From the NCBI GenBank assembly GCA_024636935.1, contig JAGXGC010000016.1, positions 1 through 64,000 of the forward strand: a stretch of DNA of 64,000 bases. Direction: 5' to 3'. Every line of letters begins with the position of its first letter. Within the stretch, counting starts at the first letter, position 1. Both the position numbers and the translations under genes were made by a program. This DNA comes from Sideroxydans sp. (GTDB lineage: Bacteria > Pseudomonadota > Gammaproteobacteria > Burkholderiales > Gallionellaceae). The notes beneath the pieces were generated by a model. That model saw nothing but the letters and a program-made list of their open reading frames with translations, was not told where the DNA came from and made no database searches. This document shows positions 52,094-61,458 of this stretch, one piece after another.

Positions 52094-52888
52094 GTGGCTT
52101 CTACGACTGACCTTTCCGTGATTCGACTCAGCGATCTGCGCCTAGACGACGCGCGCGCATTGCTTGAGCACGATCCGTCTAGCGAACTTCCTGCGGCTGA
52201 TGCCTCCCCAGTGGTCTATATGCAGAGCATCCTGGATGGCTTGTGCGAACTTTCCTTGCGCGATCCCTTGACCGGTTTGTCCAATCGCCGTCATTTCAAT
52301 CACCTGCTCAACAGGGAGATCGAAGCGGTTGCGCGTTCCGGGGAATCGGTCTTGTTGCTGATGTTGGATATCGATCACTTCAAGAAGGTCAACGATACCT
52401 ACGGTCATCATGCGGGCGATCTGGTGTTGCAGGCAGTTTCCAAGTGTCTGGAAACTTGCGTACGCCCGATGGATACGGTGTCCCGCTTTGGTGGTGAAGA
52501 GTTCGCTGCGATCCTGCCCAATTGTCCTTCCTCGTTCGGTCTTGTCGTGGCAGAACGTATCCGTGAGGCTGTGTCGGGTCTTGCCATCACCGTGTCGCCG
52601 ACTGAGACCATACGGGTCACAATCAGTATTGGCGGCGCTTATGCCCCAGAATGGGTGCGCTCCACTCAGGAGCTGTGGACAGAACGTGCAGATGAGCAGC
52701 TTTATCGCGCTAAATCTGCGGGTCGAAATTGCGTTTTTATTGAAGAACAGCGCGGCGTTGCCGTTAGTGCAGATGAGAAAGGTATGTTGTTCGGGCATCA
52801 CCTGTTTGGGGATCCCGCGTCCGGAGGCGTCGATGATGACGTTTCGAATAGCGCAGTGGCTGGCAGTGAAATGAACAGGGCGAACTAA
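52094..52888 (+). CDS. GGDEF diguanylate cyclase
   Basis: 264 residues from GTG 52094. A short unrecognised N-terminus is followed by GGDEF at about 55-220: DPLTGLSNRRHFNHLL, DIDHFKKVNDTYGHHAGD and the intact site SRFGGEEFAAILP. No sensory domain or membrane segment. The next gene, a MinD-like ATPase, starts 3 bases later. Confidence 0.92.
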   Translation: MASTTDLSVIRLSDLRLDDARALLEHDPSSELPAADASPVVYMQSILDGLCELSLRDPLTGLSNRRHFNHLLNREIEAVARSGESVLLLMLDIDHFKKVNDTYGHHAGDLVLQAVSKCLETCVRPMDTVSRFGGEEFAAILPNCPSSFGLVVAERIREAVSGLAITVSPTETIRVTISIGGAYAPEWVRSTQELWTERADEQLYRAKSAGRNCVFIEEQRGVAVSADEKGMLFGHHLFGDPASGGVDDDVSNSAVAGSEMNRAN

Positions 52889-52891
52889 ATA

Positions 52892-53728
52892 ATGAGTGAT
52901 GTATTGAATCCACCACAAGACGAAGCAGTAGAGCCGACGCTGGCGCTCAAGTCGCGCAGCAAGGTGATTGCTGTGACCAGCGGCAAGGGCGGCGTCGGTA
53001 AGACTTTCGTCTCAGCCAATCTTGCTGCTGCGCTGGCCAAGCGCGGATTGCGTGTGCTGGTGTTGGATGCCGACTTGGGTTTGGCCAATCTGGATGTGGT
53101 GCTGAACCTCTATCCCAAGATCACCCTGCACGACGTATTCACCGGCAAATCCAAACTCGAAGATGCGATCTACAAGGCACCGGGTGGTTTCTCGGTGCTG
53201 CTGGCAGGCTCGGGTATGGTGGAATATTCGCGTCTTGCACCCGAAGTGCGCGATGACTTCTTGCGCATCATGGAAAGTCTGGTGCCGAATTACGACATCG
53301 TCCTGCTGGATACCGGCGCGGGTATCTCGGATGTGGTGCTGTTCGCAGTGTCAATGGCTTCCGAAGTGCTGCTGGTGGCAACGCCGGAGCCGACCGCGCT
53401 GACCGATGCTTATGCCACCATCAAGGTACTAGGCGCGCAGCAGAAGCGCCAGCGCATACGAGTCGTCATCAATCAGGTTGCGCGCACCGGCGATGGCAAC
53501 GCGATCACTACACAGTTGCAGCAGGTATTGGATCGATTCGTGAATAAAGATTCTGAGCACCCGCTGAAGCTGATCCATATGGGAGACATCCCGGCAGACC
53601 CAGCTGTGCGTCAAGCCATCATGAAGCGGCAATTGCTGGGGCAATCAGACCCTGGATGTCCTGCAGCTCTGGCGATGACGCAACTGGCAAGCAAAGTGGA
53701 AAGCGCCGTCATCAAGCACGGCGCATAA
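52892..53728 (+). CDS. MinD/FlhG-like ParA-family ATPase
   Basis: 278 residues. Deviant Walker A SGKGGVGKTFVSANLAAAL, then VLDADLGLANLDVVL and YDIVLLDTGAGISD. It resembles FlhG/YlxH more than cell-division MinD, and no minC/minE or flhF is adjacent. Paired with a diguanylate cyclase, a role in pole or surface-structure placement is conceivable. Confidence 0.85.
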   Translation: MSDVLNPPQDEAVEPTLALKSRSKVIAVTSGKGGVGKTFVSANLAAALAKRGLRVLVLDADLGLANLDVVLNLYPKITLHDVFTGKSKLEDAIYKAPGGFSVLLAGSGMVEYSRLAPEVRDDFLRIMESLVPNYDIVLLDTGAGISDVVLFAVSMASEVLLVATPEPTALTDAYATIKVLGAQQKRQRIRVVINQVARTGDGNAITTQLQQVLDRFVNKDSEHPLKLIHMGDIPADPAVRQAIMKRQLLGQSDPGCPAALAMTQLASKVESAVIKHGA

Positions 53729-53751
53729 ACTTCTTCTCTAGAAACACAACT

Positions 53752-53771
53752 CCCCATGCGGACGCATGGGG
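53752..53771. terminator. Bidirectional terminator between MinD-like gene and hupE
   Basis: CCCCATGCG, GA, CGCATGGGG at 53752-53771, a nearly seamless palindrome. Flanking TTCTTCT upstream and AGAAGAA downstream provide T-tracts in both directions between the converging genes. Confidence 0.85.
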
Positions 53772-53787
53772 GCAGAAGAAAATCTCT

Positions 53788-54357
53788 TTAGATCGTCACT
53801 AGCATCCACGCGCCCATGGCGGCGATGCTCATTCCCACTACCTGAACCAGACGCGAGAAACGCTCGCGCAGCGCGCTGCCCATGACGATGCCGCTCACAT
53901 GCAGCGATGCGGTGGAGAGCAGGAAGCCTGCGGCATAGGCGAGTGGTGCGGCGGCGCTCGGCATCTCGCTGCCGTGTGCATAGCCGTGGAAGATGCCGAA
54001 CGTGGCGGTGAGGATGAAGCTGACCGGCAGTGCCAATTTGCTCGGGCTGGCGATGAGCAGACCCAGTATCAACACCGAAGCGGCGATGCCAGGCTCGATC
54101 AGCGTCAGCGATGGAATCCACATGCCGATGAACGCGCCACCCGCCAGCATGGCCATGAAAGTTGCAGGCAGTTGCCAGATGCGTTGTCCGCCCAGTTGTC
54201 CGGCCCACAGACCGACGGCCAGCATGGCGAGCAGGTGATCCATGCCACTGAAGGGGTGCATCAGTCCGGTGCTGAAGCCGGATGAACCATGTCCGGTATG
54301 CGCGCTGGCGGCAGTGCTGATGAAGAGCAGGACGAAGGTGATGAGGGTGCGTTTCAT
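53788..54357 (-). CDS. hupE: HupE/UreJ-type nickel permease
   Basis: 189 residues from ATG 54357. Signal peptide (LITFVLLFISTAASA), then about six helices. The metal-binding motif HPFSGMDHLLAM (Hx5DH) is present, with a second His site in FGIFHGYAHG. Imports nickel for the hydrogenase; last gene of the hyn operon, 13 bases after hynL. Confidence 0.92.
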   Translation of the reverse strand: MKRTLITFVLLFISTAASAHTGHGSSGFSTGLMHPFSGMDHLLAMLAVGLWAGQLGGQRIWQLPATFMAMLAGGAFIGMWIPSLTLIEPGIAASVLILGLLIASPSKLALPVSFILTATFGIFHGYAHGSEMPSAAAPLAYAAGFLLSTASLHVSGIVMGSALRERFSRLVQVVGMSIAAMGAWMLVTI

Positions 54358-54370
54358 GTTCGGTCTTCCT

Positions 54371-56107
54371 TTATTTGATCTTAACTTTAACAAGTTCTTC
54401 GCCGTTCGGGTCGGTCACGTGCACTGCGCAGGCGATGCATGGGTCGAAGCTGTGAATGGTGCGCAGGATCTCGATCGGTTGTTTCGGGTCGTGCAGTTTA
54501 TGGCCTTTGAGTGCTGCTTCGTAAGGGCCTTCCTGACCATTCGCATCGCGCGGTCCGGCGTTCCAGGTGCTCGGTACCACGGCCTGATAGTTATCTATTT
54601 TACCGTCCTTGATCACGATCCAGTGCGCCAACGCGCCGCGCGGCGCTTCCATATAGCCTGCACCCTTGGCGAGGCTGGGCCAGCTGGATGGGTCCCATTT
54701 TGCTTCGTTGAAAGTGCGCACATCCCCCGCCTTGATGTTGGCGATGAGTTGGTCGTACCAGCCTTGCATCGCATCGGCGAGTATCTTGGTTTCCAATGTG
54801 CGGGCGGCAGTGCGACCCAATGTGGAGTAGAGCGCAGTGACCGGCACGTCCAGTTTTTTCAGCGTCATACCGACCAGTTCCTTGGTCTGCTCATGACCGC
54901 TGGCATAAAGCATCAGCACGCGTGCCAACGGGCCGACTTCCATCGCTTTGCCTTTCCAGCGTGGTGACTTGAGCCATGAATATTCTTTCTCGGTCTCGAG
55001 ATTCTCGTACGGCGGCTTGGGTCCGGTGTAGTGCAAGCTGGTCTCGCCCTTGTACGGATGCAGACCTTTTTCCTTGCCCACACTGTAGTCGTACCAAGAG
55101 TGTGAGACGTATTCCTCGATCTCGTTCTCGGCATGCAGGTCCACCGGATGGATGGTGGACAGGTCGCGGTTGAGGATTACACCGGCAGGGATGAGATTGC
55201 TGGCTGGATCGTTGATGCCTTTGGCAGGGAAGTCGCCATAGGTGAGGAAGTTGCCGACGCCTTCGCCTTGGGTAGCCCAGTCCTTGTAGAAACCGGCGAT
55301 GGCGAGTGTGTCCGGCACATACACCTGATCCACGAACTCGCGCATCTGGTTGATGATGTTCTGCACCTTGGACAGTCCCACCATATTGAGCGAGGTGGCG
55401 CCTTCGTGTTCTGAATTGACACTGATGGCGCAGGGCACACCGCCGACCACGAAGTTGGGGTGTGGGTTCTTGCCGCCGAAGATGGTGTGCAATTTGGCGA
55501 CATCACGTTGCCAAGCGAGCGCATCGAGATAATGTGCGAGCGCCATCAGGTTGGCTTCGGGCGGTAGTTTGTATGCGGGATGGCCCCAGTAACCGTTGGC
55601 GAAGATGCCGAGCTGTCCGCCTTCGACGAACTGTTTCACCTTCTTCTGAACATCGGCGAAATAGCCGGGCGAGGATTTTGGATAAGAGGGGCTGACCATC
55701 TGCGCCAGTTGCGAAGTGGCTTTCGGGTCGGCTTTCAATGCGGATACCACATCCACCCAGTCCAGGGCATGCAGGTGATAGAAGTGCATCACATGGTCGT
55801 GGATGTATTGCGCACCGATCATCAGATTGCGAATGAGTTGCGCGTTGGCCGGTATCTCGTATTTCAGTGCGTCCTCTACCGCACGCACCGAAGCGATGCC
55901 GTGCACCAATGTGCACACGCCACAGATGCGTTGTGCGAAGGCCCAAGCATCACGCGGGTCGCGACCACGCAGGATGATTTCGATACCGCGCACCATGGTG
56001 CCCGCGCTGGAAGCTTGTGTGATGCGACCCTCGGCATCGGTCTCCGCTTCGATGCGTAAGTGGCCCTCGATGCGGGTGATAGGGTCGACGACGACTCTTC
56101 TGCTCAT
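54371..56107 (-). CDS. hynL: [NiFe] hydrogenase large subunit (Isp-type)
   Basis: 578 residues. Ni-Fe ligands: L1 RICGVC (Cys62, Cys65) and L2 DPCIACAVH (Cys557, Cys560). The tail VTDPNGEELVKVKIK after His563 is the peptide removed by the maturation protease. The gene order hynS-isp1-isp2-hynL, with two genes between small and large subunit, identifies the Isp-type (group 1e) uptake enzyme known from Thiocapsa and other sulfur bacteria. 4-base overlap with isp2. Confidence 0.95.
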   Translation of the reverse strand: MSRRVVVDPITRIEGHLRIEAETDAEGRITQASSAGTMVRGIEIILRGRDPRDAWAFAQRICGVCTLVHGIASVRAVEDALKYEIPANAQLIRNLMIGAQYIHDHVMHFYHLHALDWVDVVSALKADPKATSQLAQMVSPSYPKSSPGYFADVQKKVKQFVEGGQLGIFANGYWGHPAYKLPPEANLMALAHYLDALAWQRDVAKLHTIFGGKNPHPNFVVGGVPCAISVNSEHEGATSLNMVGLSKVQNIINQMREFVDQVYVPDTLAIAGFYKDWATQGEGVGNFLTYGDFPAKGINDPASNLIPAGVILNRDLSTIHPVDLHAENEIEEYVSHSWYDYSVGKEKGLHPYKGETSLHYTGPKPPYENLETEKEYSWLKSPRWKGKAMEVGPLARVLMLYASGHEQTKELVGMTLKKLDVPVTALYSTLGRTAARTLETKILADAMQGWYDQLIANIKAGDVRTFNEAKWDPSSWPSLAKGAGYMEAPRGALAHWIVIKDGKIDNYQAVVPSTWNAGPRDANGQEGPYEAALKGHKLHDPKQPIEILRTIHSFDPCIACAVHVTDPNGEELVKVKIK

Positions 56108-57381
56108 GATGCTTTCCCTTCTGCGTTATCCGCCAGATGCTCGGCGATGAGTTCGGTCAGCCCGATGACTTCGGTATCCATGTGATGGTTCTCCAAGCCG
56201 TCCAGCAGCATGGTGCGGCAATTGGAGCAGGAGGTGACGATGGTCTTTGCGTTCACCGCATCGAGTTGTTCCTTCTTGCGACTGAATACCTTGACGCGCA
56301 ACGGCTCTGCACGATGATTGGCACTGACGCCACCTCCGCCGCCGCAGCACCAGTTCTGCACACCTGCATCCGGCATCTCGACGAAGTTGGGGGCGACCAT
56401 ATGCATCAGATTGCGCGGCTGTTCGACCACACCGCCGCGCCGCACCATCTGGCACGGGTCATGGAAGGTCATGCGTGTCTCGTCCACACCTTCGGTCTTC
56501 AGGCGTCCTGAACTGCGTAATTCATCCAGCAGCTCGATGATGTGGATGACTTTGAAAGGATAGGGGCGGCCGATCAGATTGGGGCCTTCCCAGCGTAGGG
56601 CGGTGAAGGCATGGCCGCACTCGGGACTGATGACGAATTTAACCTTCAGTCGTTCGGCGGCATGCACGATGCGTCCGACTATCTCAGCCGCCAGATCCGA
56701 GGAGCCGATCTGGATGCCGCTGTTGGTGCCCTCGAATCCGTCCGAGGCAAGTGTCCATGACACGTTAGCCTGCTTGAAGATGCGCGTCACGGCGCCGATG
56801 ATCTCGGGGTAGTCGGCGATCTCGGCAGAAGACAGCACCATCATGTAGTCGGCACCTTCCACATCCATCGGTACTGTGAGTCCGGTGTCTTTTTCGGCGT
56901 GTTTGATCTGTGCATTGAGTGTGTTGATGTTCAAACCCATCGGACTGCCTAGTTCGATAGCACGTTGCGTCGCGCCCTTCAGTCCTTCCGGTGCGTGGCC
57001 GGAGGCGACCATGCCTTCGCGCATCTTGCGCACCATATAGACGATGTCGTTACCGACCGGGCAGACCATCGAGCAGCGACCACACAGCGTGCAACTGTCG
57101 TACACCAGCGGTTCCCATTCGGCGAGATCTTCGTCGGTGACTGGTTTGGACAGGCCGACCTTCTGCATTAGCTTGCCCCAGAATGTGTATTCCTGCTGCC
57201 ACAGGCGGCGCATCGGTTCGAGTTTGTGGATGGGGGTGTATTTTGGGTCCAGGGTCTCGGTGTAGAAAAGGCAGGCATCGGCACATAGTCCGCAATGTAC
57301 GCACGAGGAGAAGAAGCTGGCGATCGGTGCATCGATCTGTCCGATCAGAGTGTTGATGCCGTTCTGGAGTGATATGGTCAT
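56104..57381 (-). CDS. isp2: Isp2, HdrD/DsrK-like Fe-S protein of the hydrogenase
   Basis: 425 residues. CVHCGLCADAC (Cys27-37) and CTLCGRCSMVC (Cys97-107) bind two [4Fe-4S] clusters. CCG-type domains follow, with NWCCGGGGG near 350. Cytoplasmic in prediction, and clearly paralogous to DsrK in this window. It links the membrane cytochrome Isp1 to an acceptor not yet known. Confidence 0.93.
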   Translation of the reverse strand: MTISLQNGINTLIGQIDAPIASFFSSCVHCGLCADACLFYTETLDPKYTPIHKLEPMRRLWQQEYTFWGKLMQKVGLSKPVTDEDLAEWEPLVYDSCTLCGRCSMVCPVGNDIVYMVRKMREGMVASGHAPEGLKGATQRAIELGSPMGLNINTLNAQIKHAEKDTGLTVPMDVEGADYMMVLSSAEIADYPEIIGAVTRIFKQANVSWTLASDGFEGTNSGIQIGSSDLAAEIVGRIVHAAERLKVKFVISPECGHAFTALRWEGPNLIGRPYPFKVIHIIELLDELRSSGRLKTEGVDETRMTFHDPCQMVRRGGVVEQPRNLMHMVAPNFVEMPDAGVQNWCCGGGGGVSANHRAEPLRVKVFSRKKEQLDAVNAKTIVTSCSNCRTMLLDGLENHHMDTEVIGLTELIAEHLADNAEGKAS

Positions 57382-57393
57382 AGCCTGTTCTCC

Positions 57394-58050
57394 TTAGATC
57401 TCGATGCCCTTGAAACCATTCACCGCGCCGTTGTACCAGCGTGCGATGAAGGTCGAGAACATATGCGCCAGCTTGGTGAAAGGTGCGATCACTAGCAGTA
57501 GTTCAACACTGGCGATGTGTAGCGTCAGCAGCGTGATGTATTCGAAACCGATCTCGCGTAGCAGCATGAAGCCGGTTAGCAGAGGCAAAAAGGAGAGTGT
57601 CCAAGTGAGGTAGTCCTGGAAGTCGGACAGCATGCGTTTCACCGGGTCGATGAAACGATGCACCAGCAAAGCGATCATCGCGCCGATGGAAAGCACTGCG
57701 GCGATGTCGATCACACCGCGCGGCATCGCGGGCCATCCGAATCCCAGTACAGCACGGATCAAGTCAATGTGCTGGCTGAGGAAGAGGAAGGTGACGAAGA
57801 AGCCCAGGTGGAAGATGAGGCCAGCGATGACGGTGAAATTGCCGCGCGCACTCAGTTTTGTAGTGACGAAACTGCGTTTCCACATGGTGCGAAAGCCACC
57901 CGACCATTCAGAACCACGTGCTTCGGCCAGTGATTTTTTGCGGCCCAACATGAAGATATGCAGCATGCGGTATACCATGCCGATCACGAATACGGCTGTG
58001 GCGATCTGCAAGCCGGTGCCGCGTACCCAGAGCAACATTTCTTGTTCCAT
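57394..58050 (-). CDS. isp1: Isp1, cytochrome b subunit of the hydrogenase
   Basis: 218 residues, about five membrane helices, NarI/DsrM-like. Candidate heme histidines are in MLHIFMLG, LIFHLGFFVTFLFLSQH and LLTLHIASVEL. It takes electrons from the periplasmic hydrogenase into the membrane. Two bases after hynS, 12 before isp2. Confidence 0.92.
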   Translation of the reverse strand: MEQEMLLWVRGTGLQIATAVFVIGMVYRMLHIFMLGRKKSLAEARGSEWSGGFRTMWKRSFVTTKLSARGNFTVIAGLIFHLGFFVTFLFLSQHIDLIRAVLGFGWPAMPRGVIDIAAVLSIGAMIALLVHRFIDPVKRMLSDFQDYLTWTLSFLPLLTGFMLLREIGFEYITLLTLHIASVELLLVIAPFTKLAHMFSTFIARWYNGAVNGFKGIEI

Positions 58051-58052
58051 GA

Positions 58053-59144
58053 TCAGTTCCCCTTCAGGTCTTCGACCGTGATCTTCTCGCGCGACTGTTG
58101 CGCCAGTGTCTTCTTGCCGCGATCTATCGCACCCACGGTGACCGCCGCTACAGCACCGACGACAGCTGCTGCCTTTGCCGCGCTGGTGACATCGGCAGCG
58201 GGGGCGGGCAGTGGTGTATAGAAACTGCCAGCATCCCAGAACTTGGGTTCAGAACATCCGAGACAACCATGGCCGGCCTCGATGGGGAAGCCCGCACCGC
58301 CGTTCCACTTGGTGGTGGCACAGGCGTTGTGTGTGGTCGGCCCTTTGCAGCCGAGTTCGTATAGGCACCAACCGTTGCGCGCACCTTCGTCGTCAAAGGT
58401 CTTGGCGAACTTGCCTTGGTCGTAGAACGGGCGGCGATAGCAGCGATCATGGATGGTCTCGCCGTAGAACGCTTTTGGCCTCCCCTGATCATCCAGTGCG
58501 GGCAGCGCACCGAAGGTAAGGTAGTGCGCCAGCACGCCGGTGATGACGGCGGGGATAGGCGGGCAGCCGGAGATGTTGATGATGGGCTTGCTTTTGATGA
58601 GGTCGGACACGGCGACTGCGCCGGTGGGGTTGGGCTGTGCGTTGGGAAGGCCACCGAACGCGGCACAACTACCGACAGCGACGATGGCTGCTGCACCCGC
58701 GGCAGCTTCCTGCAACATGTCGAGATTAGTGCGCCCGGCGATGGTGGAATAGACGCCGCCGTCCTTGATCGGGATGGAGCCGTCCACCAGCAGTAGATAC
58801 TTGCCGTGGAATTCCTTCATCGCATCTTCGCGCGCCTGTTCGGCAGCGAAGCCGGAAGCGGCTTGCAAGGTGTGGTGGTAGTCGAGCGAGATCATGTCGA
58901 AGATCAGACTCTCCAGTGTGGGCGAATGCGAACGCGTCAGCGATTCGGTACAGCCGGTGCATTCCTGGAACGACAGCCAGATCACCGAAGGTCGCTTCAC
59001 TTTCGCCAGTGCGGCGGCGATGGCACTCGCACTGCCGGGGGGCAGGGCCATCATGGTCGCCATCGCGGCACAGAACTTTAGAAAACTGCGGCGGCTGACA
59101 CCTTGTTCTTGCAGCCGTTGCTCCAGCGTTTCGTGTTCTTTCAT
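58053..59144 (-). CDS. hynS: [NiFe] hydrogenase small subunit (Isp-type)
   Basis: 363 residues. Twin-arginine signal SRRSFLKF (Arg18-Arg19) sends the enzyme to the periplasm. Proximal cluster ligands begin at CTGC (Cys62, Cys65); further ones are in VGSCAAFGG, SGCPPIP, DRCYRRPFYDQG, CLYELGCKGP and GHGCLGCSEP. A C-terminal hydrophobic helix (AAAVVGAVAAVTVGAI) anchors it. Confidence 0.95.
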   Translation of the reverse strand: MKEHETLEQRLQEQGVSRRSFLKFCAAMATMMALPPGSASAIAAALAKVKRPSVIWLSFQECTGCTESLTRSHSPTLESLIFDMISLDYHHTLQAASGFAAEQAREDAMKEFHGKYLLLVDGSIPIKDGGVYSTIAGRTNLDMLQEAAAGAAAIVAVGSCAAFGGLPNAQPNPTGAVAVSDLIKSKPIINISGCPPIPAVITGVLAHYLTFGALPALDDQGRPKAFYGETIHDRCYRRPFYDQGKFAKTFDDEGARNGWCLYELGCKGPTTHNACATTKWNGGAGFPIEAGHGCLGCSEPKFWDAGSFYTPLPAPAADVTSAAKAAAVVGAVAAVTVGAIDRGKKTLAQQSREKITVEDLKGN

Positions 59145-59153
59145 CGTGTCACC

Positions 59154-59558
59154 TCACTTGGGTTGCACCAACATATGTTGCAGTCTTTCCAGTCCGTCGC
59201 GCACGTCTTCCGGCTGACTGTGCAGGATGGCAGGTACGGCGGCGATCTCGAGCAAGTCGGCGACGACATCACCTTCGACGTTGTAGTGCGTCACCCACCA
59301 CACGCCGGGGTAATGCGTCTCGTACAGTTCTGAATCGCCGATGGTCTCCAGTCGCGCCGACGCCTCGCCGCGTCCCAGCGAGGTGCGTAGTCCTTCATAT
59401 TCGTCCGGTGAGAAAGGCAGGCTCTTCAGGTCGATCATCGAGGTTTCGCCGATCGCAACGAAGCGTGCCAAGCGGGTGGAGATCTCGTTGAGCAGGGCAT
59501 CGACACTGCCAATCGAGTGCAGGTCAGCGACTTTGATGGAGATATCGTCAAGACTCAT
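59154..59558 (-). CDS. HupH/HyaF-like hydrogenase accessory protein (short form)
   Basis: 134 residues, corresponding to the C-terminal HupH domain: LLNEISTRLARFVAIGETSM, IDLKSLPFSPDEYEGL, YETHYPGVWWVTHYN, LEIAAVPAILHSQPEDV. Thought to help small-subunit maturation. It lacks the N-terminal half of typical HupH. Overlaps the protease gene by 4 bases and precedes hynS by 9. Confidence 0.88.
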   Translation of the reverse strand: MSLDDISIKVADLHSIGSVDALLNEISTRLARFVAIGETSMIDLKSLPFSPDEYEGLRTSLGRGEASARLETIGDSELYETHYPGVWWVTHYNVEGDVVADLLEIAAVPAILHSQPEDVRDGLERLQHMLVQPK

Positions 59559-60031
59559 TGCCAGCCCTCCAGTATCTGTTTGGTTTGTGCGCAGACTTGC
59601 GGCATGGCTGCGGTGACGGCGGCTGAGGGGTGTTCGCCCCAGTCGATCACGTCGGGCTGGATGCCGATCAATGCGCGTTGGGCAGGCAGATGGTCAGCCA
59701 AGTGGGCGATAGCCATCAGGTCGAGCAGGCTCACTTCATGCACGCTGCGCTTGCGATTGCTGCCGAGGAATTTATCCATCGCCTCGCCTTCGAACACTTG
59801 CGAATGTCCGGGTGATGCATTGAGATTTGCAGCGTCGATGACGATGAGTCGGGAAGTGTCTTCGATGGCGGATGCCAGTGTGAAGCTGAGGGTGCCGCCG
59901 TCGAGAAAGGTGATGTCGTCGCGATCCGCCAGTGCATCGCGCAGGAAATTCATCGCATGGATACCCGCACCTTCATCTTGCAAAAGGCTATTGCCGATAC
60001 CTAGGATCAGGGTCTTGCTGGAATCACACAT
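59555..60031 (-). CDS. hynD: Hydrogenase maturation protease
   Basis: 158 residues from ATG 60031; the frame continues upstream without support. HybD-type: GIGNSLLQDEGAG with Glu20, VIDAAN with Asp66, VHEVSLLDL with His98 - the three nickel-sensing residues. It clips the HynL C-terminal tail. First gene of the hyn operon, 81 bases from the divergent hypC. Confidence 0.92.
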   Translation of the reverse strand: MCDSSKTLILGIGNSLLQDEGAGIHAMNFLRDALADRDDITFLDGGTLSFTLASAIEDTSRLIVIDAANLNASPGHSQVFEGEAMDKFLGSNRKRSVHEVSLLDLMAIAHLADHLPAQRALIGIQPDVIDWGEHPSAAVTAAMPQVCAQTKQILEGWQ

Positions 60032-60112
60032 GACATTCGAAATGGTGAGCAGGCGACATGTGCAATCTAGCATTAGAATAGGGACACTACAACCAACCTT
60101 TGGTGTTATTCC

Positions 60113-60349
60113 ATGTGTCTCGGCATCCCCATGCAGATCGTCAGCATCGATGGCTTCAACGCCCGCTGCGAAGCCAAGGGCGTTTCGCGCGATGTGAGTC
60201 TTTTTTTATTACAGGGAGAAGACATCAAGATCGGTGACCATGTGATGGTGCATGTGGGCTACGCGCTTCAGACAATGACCGAGCAGGAAGCGCATTCAAC
60301 CTGGGAACTGCTGGACGAGATGCTGGCGGCTGAGGATAGCGATGCTTGA
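60113..60349 (+). CDS. hypC: Hydrogenase maturation chaperone HypC
   Basis: 78 residues. Starts MCLGIPMQIVSIDG with the essential Cys2; VSRDVSLFLLQGEDIKIGDHVMVHVGYAL follows in short conserved pieces. It carries Fe(CN)2CO with HypD. The end overlaps hypD by 8 bases. The shared intergenic region with hynD likely holds divergent promoters. Confidence 0.95.
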   Translation: MCLGIPMQIVSIDGFNARCEAKGVSRDVSLFLLQGEDIKIGDHVMVHVGYALQTMTEQEAHSTWELLDEMLAAEDSDA

Positions 60350-61439
60350 TGCCAAGGATTGGCTGGCACGCATCCATGCGCTGAACATTGACCGCCCACT
60401 GCGAATCATGAATGTGTGCGGTGGGCATGAACGTTCTATCTCCATGGCCGGCTTGCGCACGGCCTTACCCAAACAAGTACAGCTGATCGCAGGCCCCGGT
60501 TGCCCGGTGTGCGTGTGTCCGGAAGAGGATGTGTATCAGGCTATCCAACTCGCAGCACATGCGGGGGTGATCCTGGTTGCGTTCGGCGACATGTTGCGCG
60601 TACCGGTGAATGTAGCGAAGGGCGAGGTGCGTTCGCTGGAGCAGGCCAAGGCGGCGGGGGCAGATGTGCGGCCGATCGCCAGTCCGCGCGAGGCGGTGCA
60701 GATCGCACAGCAGAATCCAGAGCGACAGGTGGTGTTTTTCGCTGCCGGTTTTGAGACCACGATGGCGCCGGTCGCGGCAATGTTGCTGGAAGGCGTGCCG
60801 GACAATCTTTCTGTGTTGCTCTCGGGGCGACTCACCTGGCCTGCGGTCTCCATGTTGTTGGATTCTGGCGAAGCGGGTTTCAACGCATTAATCGCGCCGG
60901 GTCATGTGGCGACGGTGATGGGGCCGGAGGAGTGGAGCTTCGTGGTCGAGCAGCACCACATGCCTGCTGCCGTGGCGGGCTTCACGCCGGTTTCCTTGCT
61001 GGCGGCGATGTATTCCGTGTTGCGCCAATTGCTCGAAGATAAATGCTTCCTTGATAACTGTTATCCCGAGCTGGTGAAGCCGGAGGGGAATCCGGCTGCG
61101 CGACAACTGCTTGCAAAGGCGTTCGAAGTGGTCGACGCCAACTGGCGCGGCATCGGCATCATCCCTGCATCGGGTTACGCGCTCGCACCAGCATTTGCTG
61201 CGCACGATGCCAGACTGCGCTTTCCTGCTTACAACGATGTAGACCGCAAACGTGCCGGACAGATGCCGCCGGGATGTGATTGCGCGCGTGTGGTGTTGGG
61301 GCGTATCAATCCTGACGCCTGCAAACTTTATGGCACAGCTTGTACGCCGAAGTATCCGGTCGGGCCGTGCATGGTGTCGGACGAGGGCGCATGCCGCATC
61401 TGGTGGTCCACGGGCATCAGGGTTGCTGCAAGTGAATAA
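60342..61439 (+). CDS. hypD: Hydrogenase maturation protein HypD
   Basis: 365 residues. NVCGGHERSI (Cys26), GPGCPVCVCP (Cys54, 57, 59), ending with the Cys-rich segment MPPGCDCARVVLG, YGTACTPKYPVGPCMVSDEGAC. Builds the Fe-(CN)2CO unit with HypC and HypE. Confidence 0.96.
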   Translation: MLDAKDWLARIHALNIDRPLRIMNVCGGHERSISMAGLRTALPKQVQLIAGPGCPVCVCPEEDVYQAIQLAAHAGVILVAFGDMLRVPVNVAKGEVRSLEQAKAAGADVRPIASPREAVQIAQQNPERQVVFFAAGFETTMAPVAAMLLEGVPDNLSVLLSGRLTWPAVSMLLDSGEAGFNALIAPGHVATVMGPEEWSFVVEQHHMPAAVAGFTPVSLLAAMYSVLRQLLEDKCFLDNCYPELVKPEGNPAARQLLAKAFEVVDANWRGIGIIPASGYALAPAFAAHDARLRFPAYNDVDRKRAGQMPPGCDCARVVLGRINPDACKLYGTACTPKYPVGPCMVSDEGACRIWWSTGIRVAASE

Positions 61440-61458
61440 GTCCGGCTCAAATTCGCAG

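Noticed and set aside
54242-54967. Plus-strand 241-codon frame in the hydrogenase region
   Set aside because: Antisense to hupE/hynL, which have firm motifs.
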